A stretch of DNA of 64,000 bases from Silvimonas terrae (GTDB taxonomy: Bacteria > Pseudomonadota > Gammaproteobacteria > Burkholderiales > Chitinibacteraceae). Shown piece after piece: positions 1 through 9,406 of the stretch. The position numbers were made by a program, and so were the translations under genes. Location: NCBI RefSeq assembly GCF_014202765.1, contig NZ_JACHHN010000002.1, positions 248,001 through 312,000 of the forward strand, read 5' to 3'. Positions within the stretch are counted from its first letter, which is position 1; each line of letters opens with the position of its first letter. Below the pieces are notes generated by a model, which ran no database searches, was not told where the DNA came from, and worked only from the letters and a program-made list of their open reading frames with translations.

Positions 1-97
1 ATCAAGTCAGATTGCCGGTTGGCACGATTGCGCCATGCCATGGCGATAAGGTTGCTGCTAGAATCACCGGCTAATCAAGTTTTAACCGGATTGCTGC

Positions 98-949
98 ATG
101 AACACCGCCACGCTGCTGATCAGTTGCCCTGACCGTAAAGGTCTGTCGGCTGCCATCGCCAACTTTCTGTACACCTACAACGCCAACATCGTGCATTCCG
201 ATCAGCACCAGGATGTGACAGACGATCTGTTCCTGATGCGGGTGGAGTGGGATCTGACGGATTTTACGCTGGATATGGCAGCTTTTGCGCCGGCTTTTCA
301 GCCGATTGCAGATCGCTTCAACATGCAGTGGAAAGTGGCGTTGACCACGCGCCGTCCGCGCATGGCGATTTTTGTCTCTAAATATGATCATTGCCTCGTA
401 GATTTGCTGCATCGGCATCAAAGTGGCGAACTGGCGTGTGATATTCCGCTAGTGATCTCCAATCACGAGGATTGCCGTGCGATCACCGAGTTTTACGGCG
501 TGCCATATCACGTCATTCCGGTGAACAAAGACAACAAGGTGCAAGCCGAAGAGGCCCAACGCCAGTTGCTGCAAGACAACGGTATCGATCTGATTGTGCT
601 GGCACGTTATATGCAAGTGCTGTCACATGACTTCACCGCCCGCTATCCGCAACGGGTCATCAATATCCACCACAGCTTCTTGCCGGCATTTGATGGTGCA
701 AAACCCTATCACCGCGCCTTTGCCCGTGGCGTAAAGCTGATCGGTGCCACCAGCCATTACGTCACTGAAATTCTGGATGATGGTCCGATCATTGAACAAG
801 ACGTGATCCGGATTTCGCACCGCGACGATGTGGAAGAACTGGTGCGTAAAGGGCGCGATCTGGAAAAAATCGTGTTGTCCCGTGCGGTGAAATGGCATCT
901 GGAAAACCGGGTGCTGGTGTTTGCCAACAAGACCGTGATTTTTGCCTGA
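98..949 (+). CDS. purU: Formyltetrahydrofolate deformylase
   Basis: Hydrolyses 10-formyl-tetrahydrofolate to formate and tetrahydrofolate, balancing one-carbon pools and supplying formate for purine synthesis. The 283-residue protein has an N-terminal ACT domain (about residues 1-80, starting with the typical ISCPDRKGL segment) and a C-terminal formyltransferase domain. The catalytic segment NIHHSFLP lies near residue 188 and the Asp-containing ILDDGPIIEQD near 225, supplying the Asn/His/Asp set known for the family. Length matches the family (about 280-290 aa). It appears to be monocistronic; an inverted-repeat element begins 5 bases after the stop. Identification is firm. Confidence 0.96.
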   Translation: MNTATLLISCPDRKGLSAAIANFLYTYNANIVHSDQHQDVTDDLFLMRVEWDLTDFTLDMAAFAPAFQPIADRFNMQWKVALTTRRPRMAIFVSKYDHCLVDLLHRHQSGELACDIPLVISNHEDCRAITEFYGVPYHVIPVNKDNKVQAEEAQRQLLQDNGIDLIVLARYMQVLSHDFTARYPQRVINIHHSFLPAFDGAKPYHRAFARGVKLIGATSHYVTEILDDGPIIEQDVIRISHRDDVEELVRKGRDLEKIVLSRAVKWHLENRVLVFANKTVIFA

Positions 950-954
950 GTCCA

Positions 955-1221
955 AGAGCCTGTTCATGCTATTTGCACGCCAGCGCCGGGCCATGAAAAG
1001 GTCAGGCACAAGGCGTGCGACGAAGCCAATAGTCCGCTATTGGCAAGGAGTGCAACGCAGTGAATGACCTTTTCATGACCCGGCCCTGCGGGGTCATGTC
1101 GCAAGCAGCACGCTACGGCGTTGCAGGCCGCTTGTGGTACGTGTACCACGGCGCGACTTGCGCCTTGTATCGTACCGCTTGCAACATGAACGCCGGTGCG
1201 CAAATAGCATGAACAGGCTCT
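955..1221. mobile_element. 267-bp MITE-like inverted-repeat element
   Basis: The ends are perfect 22-bp terminal inverted repeats (955-976 and 1200-1221, outer bases AGAGCCTGTTCATG). Inside are nested inverted repeats: 986-1004 pairs with 1065-1083 (18 of 19), 1025-1032 pairs with 1037-1044 around a 4-base loop, and 1134-1140 pairs with 1143-1149. There is no credible coding sequence, so it looks like a non-autonomous element or a structured repeat. No clear target-site duplication is visible. The GAGCCTGTT-type end recalls some IS5-family ends, but that is only a resemblance from memory. It ends 5 bases before the start of the next gene. Confidence 0.7.
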
Positions 1222-1226
1222 AGCAA

Positions 1227-1796
1227 GTGCTTTCACGTTTTCTGCGGGATGCACTGGATGTCTGCCTTCTGCGCATCAAAGCGCTGGAAGAGTACAGCTA
1301 TGCGGCGTGGATGCCGGCGGTGTGGTTGTGCCTCGTGGGCATGGCTGATGCCGCTTCAAGCAATGATCTGGATGCCAGCCTGGGCGGGCGCCTTGTGTTT
1401 TTTGTGGCGCTGAACTGGCTGGAAACGATCTTGTTGGCACTCTGGCTGGCGCTCTGGTACCGCATTACCGAAAGAAAACCACTGGAAGGCAGTTTGTTTC
1501 CGCTCATGGTGTTGTGTTCAACGCCAGAACTGATCGCCCCCGCAGTCGCCCAATTGCCGGATGCGCTGAATAACCTGCTGCAACTGGTGATGATGGCGTA
1601 CGGCCTGGTGATTTCTGTGCGCGCCCTGATGATTGCCACACGGCAGAAATTATCCAGTGCCATGATCGCGGTCTTGTCTTTTTTGCCAGTTGCTGTGTTG
1701 CTGGCCTCCGGTGCCAACGGCATCGCCAGCGAACTGGGCTGGGTTCAGGATGAACCCCCAACCAGCGCCCCCACCGCCGAGGAGATCGGGTTGTGA
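1227..1796 (+). CDS. Multi-pass membrane protein heading the gsp operon
   Basis: A 189-residue hydrophobic protein with about four or five predicted membrane segments (roughly residues 30-43, 55-75, 90-105, 115-135, 145-165) and an acidic C-terminal tail. I do not recognise the family with certainty; the layout is Yip1-like, which is only a guess. The GTG start lies just after the inverted-repeat element, and the next in-frame ATG is at residue 29, so the element may have supplied or disturbed the 5' end. The stop overlaps the GTG of gspF by 4 bases, implying co-translation and a role linked to type II secretion, or simple co-expression. Confidence 0.7.
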   Translation: MLSRFLRDALDVCLLRIKALEEYSYAAWMPAVWLCLVGMADAASSNDLDASLGGRLVFFVALNWLETILLALWLALWYRITERKPLEGSLFPLMVLCSTPELIAPAVAQLPDALNNLLQLVMMAYGLVISVRALMIATRQKLSSAMIAVLSFLPVAVLLASGANGIASELGWVQDEPPTSAPTAEEIGL

Positions 1797-2995
1797 CCGC
1801 TTTTCGCTATGTAGCGACCAGCCAGGATGGCACCAGCAAACGCGGCATGATTGAAGCCGATACCCAGCGTCAGGCGCGCAGCTTGTTGCGTGAGCAGGGT
1901 TTGTGGGTGAGCGACCTGGGTGAAATGGATGCCGGCAACGGCAAGCGCTCGGGCCGCAAGGGCCTGGGCGGGCAGCGTCTCGCCGTCTGGACCCGCCAGT
2001 TTGCCACCTTGCTGGATGCCAGCTTGACGGTAGAACAAGCCCTGGCCGTATTGATCGAACAAAGTGAAGATGAGCGCGAGAAACAACTCGCGGGCGCTTT
2101 GCGTAGTGAAATCTTGTCTGGCGCTTCGTTGTCGCAGGCATTGTCACGCCAGGGCAAGGCGTTTCCCGAGTTATATCGCACCATTGTGGCCGCAGGCGAA
2201 GAGTCTGGCCGTGCCGCGACGGTGATGCAGCGTCTGGCCGACTACCTGGAGGCGCGTGCCGCGCTAGCATCCAAAGTTGCGCTGGCGTTTGTCTACCCGG
2301 CCGTGGTGATGGCCGTTTCCGTGATTGTGGTAGTCGGTTTATTGACCTGGGTTGTGCCACAGATGGTGACGGTATTCCAGAGTGCCAAAACCGAATTGCC
2401 GTTTCTGACTCGAGCCATGTTGTGGGCCTCTGCAGCGGTCCGGGGTTGGGGCTGGCTGATTTTGCTGGTGTTGATCGGCCTGGGGGTCGGTGGCTGGCAA
2501 GCGCTCAAACAAGAGTCCGTGCGTCGGCGCTTTGATGCCTGGCGCTTGCGTGTGCCGCTGTTTGGCCGGTTTGAACGCGCGGGTAATACGGCGCGGCTGG
2601 CCTCCACACTGGCCATTCTGGTGGGCAGTGGCGTGCCCTTGCTCAAGGCTTTGCAGGCGGCGGTGGGCGTGATCAGTAACTTGCCGCTGCGCGAAGCGGT
2701 GCAGGAAGCCGCCCGCCAGGTGCGCGAAGGCGTGCCGTTATCGCGTGCGCTGGCGCAAAGCCATCTTTTTCCGCCGGTGCTGATCCACTTGATTGGCAGT
2801 GGCGAAGCTACCGGCCGCCTGGAATACATGCTGGATAAAGCCGCAGCGCAGCAAAGTCTTGAGCTGGAAAACCGGGTTGCCACCTTTACCAGCCTGTTGG
2901 GGCCGATCATGGTGCTGGCCATGGGTATTGTTGTGTTGTTGATTGTGCTGGCGATTTTGCTTCCTGTTTTTGAAATGAACCAATTGGTCAAATGA
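1793..2995 (+). CDS. gspF: Type II secretion inner-membrane platform protein GspF
   Basis: Polytopic platform protein that couples the GspE ATPase to pseudopilus assembly. The 400-residue protein carries two T2SS-F domains (about residues 65-190 and 270-390), each with the GEESGR / GSGEATGR-type motif. Membrane segments lie near residues 165-190, 215-235 and 365-390, the usual GspF/PilC topology. It starts with GTG overlapping the stop of the preceding gene and its own stop overlaps the gspG ATG, so translation is probably coupled. GspF rather than PilC is supported by the pseudopilin genes that follow. Confidence 0.94.
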   Translation: MTAFRYVATSQDGTSKRGMIEADTQRQARSLLREQGLWVSDLGEMDAGNGKRSGRKGLGGQRLAVWTRQFATLLDASLTVEQALAVLIEQSEDEREKQLAGALRSEILSGASLSQALSRQGKAFPELYRTIVAAGEESGRAATVMQRLADYLEARAALASKVALAFVYPAVVMAVSVIVVVGLLTWVVPQMVTVFQSAKTELPFLTRAMLWASAAVRGWGWLILLVLIGLGVGGWQALKQESVRRRFDAWRLRVPLFGRFERAGNTARLASTLAILVGSGVPLLKALQAAVGVISNLPLREAVQEAARQVREGVPLSRALAQSHLFPPVLIHLIGSGEATGRLEYMLDKAAAQQSLELENRVATFTSLLGPIMVLAMGIVVLLIVLAILLPVFEMNQLVK

Positions 2996-3456
2996 GGATT
3001 TCCATGTTTGCAGCAGCATCCCGCCGTGCCACCGGCGCCGCCCAGCGCGGTTTTACCCTGATCGAAATTCTGGTGGTGATCACCATTCTGGCTATCCTGG
3101 GCGCGTTGATTGTTCCCAAAATCATGGATCGGCCTAACGATGCCCGCGTGGTTGCGGCCAAGCAGGATATCCGCTCGGTTGTGCAGGCGCTCAAGCTGTA
3201 CAAACTGGATAACGGTCGTTATCCGACCACTGAACAGGGCCTGAAAGCCCTGGTCGAAAAACCCACGGCCACGCCGGCCCCGACCAACTGGAAAACCGGT
3301 GGTTACCTGGAAAAACTGCCCAAGGATCCGTGGGGCAATGATTATGTTTATCTCAACCCTGGTCTGCATGGCGAGATCGACGTGATGAGTTACGGTGCGG
3401 ATGGCCAGTCTGGCGGCGAGGGGTATGACGCCGACATTGGCTCCTGGCAAAACTAA
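2992..3456 (+). CDS. gspG: Major pseudopilin GspG
   Basis: Main subunit of the type II secretion pseudopilus, processed by the prepilin peptidase. The cleavage site RG|FTLIE is followed by a hydrophobic helix ([18 protein letters not shown]) with Glu at mature position 5. The C-terminal half shows the GspG signatures [11 protein letters not shown] and [13 protein letters not shown], which include the calcium-site region of the family. At 154 residues it is of normal length. ATG 2992 overlaps the gspF stop; ATG 3004 is an alternative that gives a shorter leader. Confidence 0.96.
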   Translation: MRISMFAAASRRATGAAQRGFTLIEILVVITILAILGALIVPKIMDRPNDARVVAAKQDIRSVVQALKLYKLDNGRYPTTEQGLKALVEKPTATPAPTNWKTGGYLEKLPKDPWGNDYVYLNPGLHGEIDVMSYGADGQSGGEGYDADIGSWQN

Positions 3457-3473
3457 GTATCCATCTGCCATCC

Positions 3474-3968
3474 ATGAATCTGCAGGCGCGTGCGGCGCGC
3501 GGCTTTACGCTGATCGAAATTCTGGTCGCGCTGGCGCTGATCGGCATCATTCTGGGGCTGGCGGTCGTCAAGCTGGGCCAGTCTGACGGCCAGATTGCCG
3601 AGCGTGAAGCCAATCGTCTCGCCGCCGTGCTGGAATCCGCACGGGACGAGGCCATTGCTGGCGGCCGCACGGTGGGCTGGTCCACGGACGGTCACGGCTA
3701 CCAGTTCTGGGTGCAGGACGACCAAAGCAACTGGCAGGCGATTCCCAATCATGAAGTGCTCAAGCCCTACGAGCTGCCGGGTGATCTGCGTATTACCCGG
3801 CAGACCGCCAATTTGCGTGAACTACGGTTGGGGCAGCGCATTGTGTTCGAGGCATCCGGGGTGAACCAGCCGTTTACCGTGGATATGGAAGTGGGTAGCA
3901 ATCACTGGTTGCTGGAAGGCGATGTCATGGGGCGAGTGAATGCCCGCAAGGTGGAGCCCCATGCCTGA
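3474..3968 (+). CDS. gspH: Minor pseudopilin GspH
   Basis: Minor pseudopilin of the type II secretion tip complex. It has a short basic leader, cleavage site RG|FTLIE and a hydrophobic N-terminal helix (residues 11-30) with Glu at mature position 5, followed by a beta-rich C-terminal domain of about 130 residues. Length (164 aa) and place between gspG and gspI fit GspH. The intergenic gap from gspG is 17 bases, and its stop overlaps the start chosen for gspI. Confidence 0.9.
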   Translation: MNLQARAARGFTLIEILVALALIGIILGLAVVKLGQSDGQIAEREANRLAAVLESARDEAIAGGRTVGWSTDGHGYQFWVQDDQSNWQAIPNHEVLKPYELPGDLRITRQTANLRELRLGQRIVFEASGVNQPFTVDMEVGSNHWLLEGDVMGRVNARKVEPHA

Positions 3969-4350
3969 GCCGCGGGTATCTGTCATGCGGCAACGCGCCT
4001 TTACCCTGATTGAGGTCATGGTGGCACTGGCCGTGGTAGCGATTGCGCTGATGGCGGCGCTTAAGGCCACCAGTTTTGCCACCGACTCGGCCATGGATTT
4101 TCGTACCCGCATGCTGGCTGGATGGGTGGCGGAAAACCGTTTGGCGGAACTGACCGCCCGGCGTGACTTTCCTGAAACCGGTCAGTCCAGCGGTAACGAA
4201 GACCAGGCCGGCGAGACGTTTATCTGGCGTATCAATGTGGGCCCATCGCCCAATCGTTCGTTCCGGCGGCTGGAAATCACGGTCTATGAACAAAAAGACC
4301 AGCAGCATGCTGCTGCCACTCTGGTGAGCTATCTTGCACGCGTCCAATAA
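3961..4350 (+). CDS. gspI: Minor pseudopilin GspI
   Basis: Minor pseudopilin. From ATG 3961 the leader ends in RQRA before FTLIEVMVALAVVAIALMAAL, so the residue before cleavage is Ala rather than the usual Gly. The C-terminal region has the GspI layout (RMLAGWVAENRLAEL, then a WRINVGPSPNRSFRRLEITVY segment). I chose 3961 because it gives an 8-base overlap with the gspH stop and a normal leader; an in-frame ATG at 3940 would add seven residues. The product is 129 aa. Confidence 0.9.
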   Translation: MPEPRVSVMRQRAFTLIEVMVALAVVAIALMAALKATSFATDSAMDFRTRMLAGWVAENRLAELTARRDFPETGQSSGNEDQAGETFIWRINVGPSPNRSFRRLEITVYEQKDQQHAAATLVSYLARVQ

Positions 4351-4936
4351 CCCCGCTGCTGCCCGGCAGCGGGGCTTTACGCTGCTGGAAATCCTGATCG
4401 CACTGGCCATTTTTGCGGTGATGTCGCTGATCGCGTTCCGGGGTCTATCCACCATGGTGGATACCAAGTTGCGCCTTGATACGGAAACCACCCATTGGCG
4501 CGATATGACACTGGTGCTGGGACGGTTTGATGATGATCTGACCCAGGTGCTCAACCGGCCCTGGCGTGATACCACCGGCGTCTCCCAGCCCGCGATGGAA
4601 GGCAATGCCCAGCCAGACAACCCGAACTGGCCGCTGTTGCAACTGGTGCGTGCCAACCGTGATCAGGAGCCACTGCATGTGGCTTACCGGCTCAAGGAAG
4701 GTCGTCTGGAAATGATGCAGTGGGACAGTCTTGACCTTGCGCCCCGCGCGGAACCGCAGATTCACACCATGCTCGATCATGTCGAGCGCTTTGAAGTGAC
4801 CTTCATGGACAGCGGCAGCGTGTGGCAACCCGTCTGGCCCGTGCCAGGCAGTACGGATGTCTTGCCACGCGCGGTGCGTATTGTCATGCAACAAACCGGG
4901 CAGGGCCCGATAACACGGATTTTTGCCCTGCCATGA
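4334..4936 (+). CDS. gspJ: Minor pseudopilin GspJ
   Basis: Minor pseudopilin of the GspI-J-K tip complex. The cleavage site RG|FTLLE is followed by ILIALAIFAVMSLIAFRGLS. The rest matches GspJ: an aromatic/acidic central part (FDDDLTQVLNRPWRD) and a C-terminal LPRAVRIVMQQ segment. It is 200 residues with a TTG start overlapping gspI by 17 bases. No better in-frame start precedes the leader. Confidence 0.92.
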   Translation: MHASNNPAAARQRGFTLLEILIALAIFAVMSLIAFRGLSTMVDTKLRLDTETTHWRDMTLVLGRFDDDLTQVLNRPWRDTTGVSQPAMEGNAQPDNPNWPLLQLVRANRDQEPLHVAYRLKEGRLEMMQWDSLDLAPRAEPQIHTMLDHVERFEVTFMDSGSVWQPVWPVPGSTDVLPRAVRIVMQQTGQGPITRIFALP

Positions 4937-5877
4937 GACAAGCCCGCATGACTTCAGCCGCACGACAGCGCGGGATTGCCATTCTGACGGCCGTGGGGCT
5001 GGCCGCGCTGGTGGCTGCGCTGGCGGCCTGGATCGCCTGGCGGCAGGGTTTATGGTTTCGCCAACTGGAAAACCAGATGGACCAGGCCGAAGCCATGGGT
5101 GTGGTGCGGGCCTCCATTAATCTGGCGCGACTGACACTCAAAGATGATGCCCGCCTTAACCAGGTGGATCATATGCTGGAGCCGTGGAATATCCCCATTC
5201 CGGCCATTCCGGTGGAGAATGGCCGTACGGGCGGGCGTGTTCTGGAGCAGAACGGATTTTTCAACCTCAACAACCTGGTGAGTGATGCCGGGCAGGCCAA
5301 CGAGGTCGAAATCACCGCCGCAAGGAAGTTGTTTACGTCCTTATCGCTCTCGCCCGACCTGGTGAACGCCCTGGCCGATTGGGAAGACGCTGATTCGGAT
5401 GCCCGCAGCCCCGGCGGTGCGGAAGACAATCAATATCTGCAAGCGACGCCGCCATATCGCGCTGCCAACCAGCGTTTGACGGATTTGGGGTCGCTTAATC
5501 GCGTAGCGGGCTTCACGCCGGACGTGATCAATACATTGCGGCCGTTTGTCACGGTGTTGCCCATTCAGACCGCCGTGAATGTCAACTTTGCCAGCGCTGA
5601 AGTCCTGGCTGCGGTGGTGCCGGGCCTGTCGGTTACCCAGGCGCAAAGCGTGGTCGCCAAACGCGCCGGCTCTTACTTTGCGACGACCACCGACTTTATC
5701 AACGCATTGCCCGATGCGGCGAAGCCGACAGTGGTGGCGGCTGATCTGGCGGTGCAAAGCACCTACTTCATCAATGAGATTGATGCCCATTTCGGGCGGG
5801 TGAGCTTGCGCTATGCCGCCTTGCTGGAGCGGCGCACCACGGATATCCCGCGTATCGTCTGGCTGCGCCGCGAGTAA
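4933..5877 (+). CDS. gspK: Minor pseudopilin GspK
   Basis: Large minor pseudopilin that caps the type II secretion pseudopilus. The start ATG 4933 overlaps the gspJ stop (ATGA), giving 314 residues; ATG 4948 is also possible. The leader ends RQRG before IAILTAV, without the Glu-5 found in other pseudopilins, as is normal for GspK. The region after residue 150 contains the two helix-hairpin-like T2SSK segments (LADWEDADSD... and LNRVAGFTPDVINTLRPF). The operon stops here: gspL, gspM, gspC, gspD and gspE are not in the window. Confidence 0.93.
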   Translation: MRQARMTSAARQRGIAILTAVGLAALVAALAAWIAWRQGLWFRQLENQMDQAEAMGVVRASINLARLTLKDDARLNQVDHMLEPWNIPIPAIPVENGRTGGRVLEQNGFFNLNNLVSDAGQANEVEITAARKLFTSLSLSPDLVNALADWEDADSDARSPGGAEDNQYLQATPPYRAANQRLTDLGSLNRVAGFTPDVINTLRPFVTVLPIQTAVNVNFASAEVLAAVVPGLSVTQAQSVVAKRAGSYFATTTDFINALPDAAKPTVVAADLAVQSTYFINEIDAHFGRVSLRYAALLERRTTDIPRIVWLRRE

Positions 5878-5916
5878 TCACGACCAGTCAGGCCAGAGCG
5901 TCCTGAGGGAGGGGCG

Positions 5917-7323
5917 TCACGCCGGCAGGCGGCGCTGTTCCTTGGGGAGTTCAACATGCACGATCAGCCCGTGCGGTTTGGCATCCAGCAGGGTGACTGA
6001 CCCGCCGTGACGCTCGGCAATCTCCTTGACGATCGCCATGCCCAGGCCGCAGCCGTTACCGGTTTGTTCGCGACGGTAAAAACGTTCAAATACACGCGGC
6101 TTGTCGTCATCCGGAATACCAGAGCCGCTGTCTTCCACCTCGACCACATAGCGCGTGTCATCCTCGGTCAGGCGCACCGTGATATTGCCGCCGCGTGGAA
6201 TGTATTTGATGGCGTTTTCAACCAGGTTGACGAACAGTTCGCGCAAGAGGGCAGAGTTACCCTCAATCACGGCTTCGGTCAGGGCGGTATCACAACCCAG
6301 ATCCATGCCGGCGGCCAGTGCCCGGGGGACGGATTCTGCTGTCAGGTCACGAATCAACCGGGCCAGATCCACTTTGACGCGGGGCATGCCGCTTTGCGTG
6401 CCCGGTTCCGAGCGCGCCAGCGTCAGCAGCTGATTCACCAGGTGAATACTGCGCGTGGCGCTGGTGTGCACCATGTGCAGCCGGGCGCGCAACTGCTCTG
6501 GCTCCGTCTCACGCATGGCCAGTTCGGTCTGCGATTTCAAGCCGGCCAGCGGCGTGCGCAATTGGTGGGCGGCATCTGCAATAAACCGGCGCTGCCGCGC
6601 TACGCTTTCATGCGTGGTCGATAACAGTTGAGTCAGCGCCTTGGCCAGTGCGTGCAATTCTTGCGGTGCATGGCTGAGTTCAAAGGGGGCCTGGTCTTGC
6701 GGCGTGCGTTTTTCCACAAGGCGTTGCAAGCCATTGAGCGGGCGCAAACCGCGGTTGATGCCCAGCCAGACCAGAAAGCTCATGACCACCAGCAAACCCC
6801 CCAGGGGCAGTGCAATGGTCAGCATGATCTGGCGCGACAGGTGATTACGGCTAGCCAGGCTGCGGGCCGCCTCAACGTGAATCCAGCGGGTCTGGCCCTG
6901 GCCGGTTTTGTCGAGCGGGTAATAGACGGAAACCATGCGCACCGGCGAGGGCAGCTGCATCAGGTTGCGATATGCAGGCTCACTACCAGGCGTCTGGCGA
7001 GGTTCGGGGGAAGTCGGAAAACTGAAGTTGCCAAGGATTTTCTGGCCATCAGGGCCGGAAATGGCATAAAGCAGCTGGTCGTCCTGAGGGGCATCAAGCA
7101 AAAGATGCGTCGCTTCGGGGTAACGGGCAACCACTTTGTCGTCTTCTACATGCACTTGTCTGGCCAGCGAATCGGCCAGTTGCAGAAGACTGTTGTCGAT
7201 CACTTCATTGGCAAAGTGACTGGCAACCTGAAAACTAAGTAACGCCCCAGCTAGCCACAAGACTAGCTGGGGTATCAAAAGCCAGAGTAAAAGCTGGCGT
7301 TTGAGCGAATACTTAGCCTGCAT
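5917..7323 (-). CDS. Sensor histidine kinase, TctE/QseC-like
   Basis: Inner-membrane sensor of a two-component system. The 468-residue protein has TM1 at about residues 9-31, a periplasmic sensor of about 130 residues, TM2 near 163-185, a HAMP-like linker, a HisKA domain with the phospho-accepting His253 in DAAHQLRTPL, and a HATPase_c domain (N box NLVENAIKY, G1 DSGSGIP, G2 GCGLGMAIV). The HQLRTPLAGL box and short periplasmic loop resemble the TctE group, which senses carboxylates in known members; the signal here is unknown. Its start overlaps the regulator gene by 11 bases. It is convergent with gspK. Confidence 0.93.
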   Translation of the reverse strand: MQAKYSLKRQLLLWLLIPQLVLWLAGALLSFQVASHFANEVIDNSLLQLADSLARQVHVEDDKVVARYPEATHLLLDAPQDDQLLYAISGPDGQKILGNFSFPTSPEPRQTPGSEPAYRNLMQLPSPVRMVSVYYPLDKTGQGQTRWIHVEAARSLASRNHLSRQIMLTIALPLGGLLVVMSFLVWLGINRGLRPLNGLQRLVEKRTPQDQAPFELSHAPQELHALAKALTQLLSTTHESVARQRRFIADAAHQLRTPLAGLKSQTELAMRETEPEQLRARLHMVHTSATRSIHLVNQLLTLARSEPGTQSGMPRVKVDLARLIRDLTAESVPRALAAGMDLGCDTALTEAVIEGNSALLRELFVNLVENAIKYIPRGGNITVRLTEDDTRYVVEVEDSGSGIPDDDKPRVFERFYRREQTGNGCGLGMAIVKEIAERHGGSVTLLDAKPHGLIVHVELPKEQRRLPA

Positions 7324-8011
7324 CGAACGCTGTGTGGGGTTGCTGTTTCTCCAGCAAATAACCCAGACCGCGGATGGTGCGAATCACGACACCACACGGC
7401 TCCAGCTTTTTACGCAGACGGTGAACATAAACTTCAATGGCGTTCAGACCGACTTCCGCATTATCCGAACCCAGTTCAGACACAATCTGTTCTTTGGTCA
7501 CAACACGATCAATGTTGGACATCAGGATTTCCAGCACCGTCAGTTCACGGGCAGACAAATCCAGCGGGGTATCATTGCACCAGGCGCGCTGACCTGCACG
7601 ATCCAGGCGCAGGTTGCCCAGTTGCTGCACCGACTGCGGCAGAATCTGGCTGCGGCGCAGCAGGGCGCGCAGACGGGCTTCCAGCTCGGCAAATTCAAAC
7701 GGCTTGGCCAGGTAATCATCTGCACCTGCATCCAGACCGGCAACGCGGTCTTCCAGACCGTCCAGCGCAGTCAGGATCAGAATGGGCAGGGAAGGCTTGT
7801 GCTGGCGAATGTTACGCAGCACCGTCAGGCCGTCCATGTTGGGCAGGCCGATATCCAGCACGACCACATCGTAATCATTGTGAAGAAGAATCTGCAGGGC
7901 CAAAGAACCATCGTTCACACAGTCGACCTGAAAATCGGCCTGCGACAAACTGGTTTTCAGGGCATCCGCAAGAATGAGATCGTCTTCGGCGAGAAAGAGC
8001 CGAGTGCTCAT
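7313..8011 (-). CDS. OmpR/PhoB-type response regulator, TctD/QseB-like
   Basis: DNA-binding partner of the adjacent kinase. From the ATG at 8011 the protein is 232 aa: a receiver domain with acidic pair D10/D11, phospho-acceptor D53 (LDIGLPNMDG) and Lys in DYLAKPF, then a winged-helix Trans_reg_C domain ending RTIRGLGYLLE. An upstream in-frame start would add 23 residues not typical of the family, so I rejected it. hemH lies upstream on the same strand, its stop 82 bases away. Confidence 0.94.
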   Translation of the reverse strand: MSTRLFLAEDDLILADALKTSLSQADFQVDCVNDGSLALQILLHNDYDVVVLDIGLPNMDGLTVLRNIRQHKPSLPILILTALDGLEDRVAGLDAGADDYLAKPFEFAELEARLRALLRRSQILPQSVQQLGNLRLDRAGQRAWCNDTPLDLSARELTVLEILMSNIDRVVTKEQIVSELGSDNAEVGLNAIEVYVHRLRKKLEPCGVVIRTIRGLGYLLEKQQPHTAFDAG

Positions 8012-8093
8012 GAGGGGATTCCTTCCGGTTGTAAGATTAAGCTTACCGTTGAGTGTAACTGGAATTGGCAAATTGCCCAAGATTTTTTTTGCA

Positions 8094-9212
8094 TTATTGT
8101 TTCGCGCCGAATTTTTGAGCGCGTAGATTGGCTATTTTAGCGGCTTCCAGCGGGGTTTCACTGGTTTGACCTGTCGTCGGCCAGTTTGTAAGTTGAAGGG
8201 CTACAAAGTCAGCTAAAGCAGCAATCCAGGCCGGATCGTCATTAAGACAAGCAATGTGGTTCAGCGTCTTGCCACCAGCTGCCAGAAAAGTCTGCTTACC
8301 CTCCATGGCGATCTCTTCCAGCGTTTCCAGGCAATCGGCCACAAAGCCAGGGCAAAACACGTCTACGGTCTTCACGCCACCGCGTGCCAGTTGGGTCAAG
8401 GCCACGCTGGTATAGGGTTCCAGCCAGCGGGTCCGCCCAAAGCGGGATTGAAACGCCACGGTGTATTCGCTTTCTTCCAGTTGCAGTGCCGCGGCCAGCA
8501 GGCGCGCGGTTTTCTGGCAATGGCAAAAATAGGGGTCCCCCTGATCCAGGGTATAGCGCGGCAAACCGTGAAAGCTGAGCACCAGATGCTCGCCCCGGCC
8601 ATTTTGTGACCAGCTTTGCCGCACGCGGGCAGCCAGGGCCGCGATATAACCGGGAAAGTCGTGCCAGGCCTTCACCAGATGCAGTTCCGGCGTATTGCGG
8701 TATCGGGCCATCTGCGCAAATACGGCGTCGTAAGCGCTGGCCGTGGTGCTGGCGGCATATTGCGGATACATGGGCAGCACAAGAATGCGTTCGCAGCCGG
8801 CTGCCTTGAGTTCATCCATGGCGCTGGCGACCGAAGGGTTGCCATAGCGCATGCCCAAGGCTACGGCGGGGCCGGGCGTGCCATAGCGGGCGGCGCGTTC
8901 ACCCAGCAGACCTTTGAGCAATTTGGCCTGTTTGGTACTCCACGTCAGCAACGGCGAGCCGTCCCGCGTCCAGATCAGGGCATATTTGGCGGCAGATTTG
9001 GCCGGGCGCGTGGTCAGCACAAACAGATTGAGGATGACCCACCAGATCAGGCGCGGGATTTCCACCACACGCGGGTCGGACAAAAACTGGCGCAGGTAGC
9101 GACGCACGGCGGACGACGTCGCGGCGTCGGGAGTACCCAGGTTGATCAGCAGAATACCGGTCCTGGCGATACTGCCGTGGCGGTAGTCAGGCTCTTTTGC
9201 AAAACGCGGCAT
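8094..9212 (-). CDS. hemH: Ferrochelatase
   Basis: Inserts ferrous iron into protoporphyrin IX, the last step of haem b synthesis. The 372-residue protein shows the N-terminal LLINLGTPDAA segment, the active-site LSFHGLPRYTLDQGDPY (catalytic His), the FQSRFGRTRWLEPYT motif and the C-terminal FCPGFVADCLETLEEI with the conserved Glu pair. The C-terminus extends about 25 residues past the core and lacks the membrane helix seen in some plant and cyanobacterial forms. It is followed on the same strand by the two-component pair, so read-through is possible. Confidence 0.96.
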   Translation of the reverse strand: MPRFAKEPDYRHGSIARTGILLINLGTPDAATSSAVRRYLRQFLSDPRVVEIPRLIWWVILNLFVLTTRPAKSAAKYALIWTRDGSPLLTWSTKQAKLLKGLLGERAARYGTPGPAVALGMRYGNPSVASAMDELKAAGCERILVLPMYPQYAASTTASAYDAVFAQMARYRNTPELHLVKAWHDFPGYIAALAARVRQSWSQNGRGEHLVLSFHGLPRYTLDQGDPYFCHCQKTARLLAAALQLEESEYTVAFQSRFGRTRWLEPYTSVALTQLARGGVKTVDVFCPGFVADCLETLEEIAMEGKQTFLAAGGKTLNHIACLNDDPAWIAALADFVALQLTNWPTTGQTSETPLEAAKIANLRAQKFGAKQ

Positions 9213-9406
9213 GCAGCGTCCTTGGTTGGCGGGGTAAGAGGCTGGCTTCTTGAACTGGCCAGGCAGGCAAGCTGCCTATCATAACAGCCGCACCGCACCC
9301 CGACGAAGGTCCGGACAACGGCGGCCAGGTTTCTTCTGTCGGGCTGCGCGCGTTCAGGTTAGAGTGGAGCCCCCTTGATTCCGCGCGCTTTCGCTGCGTT
9401 GCCACC

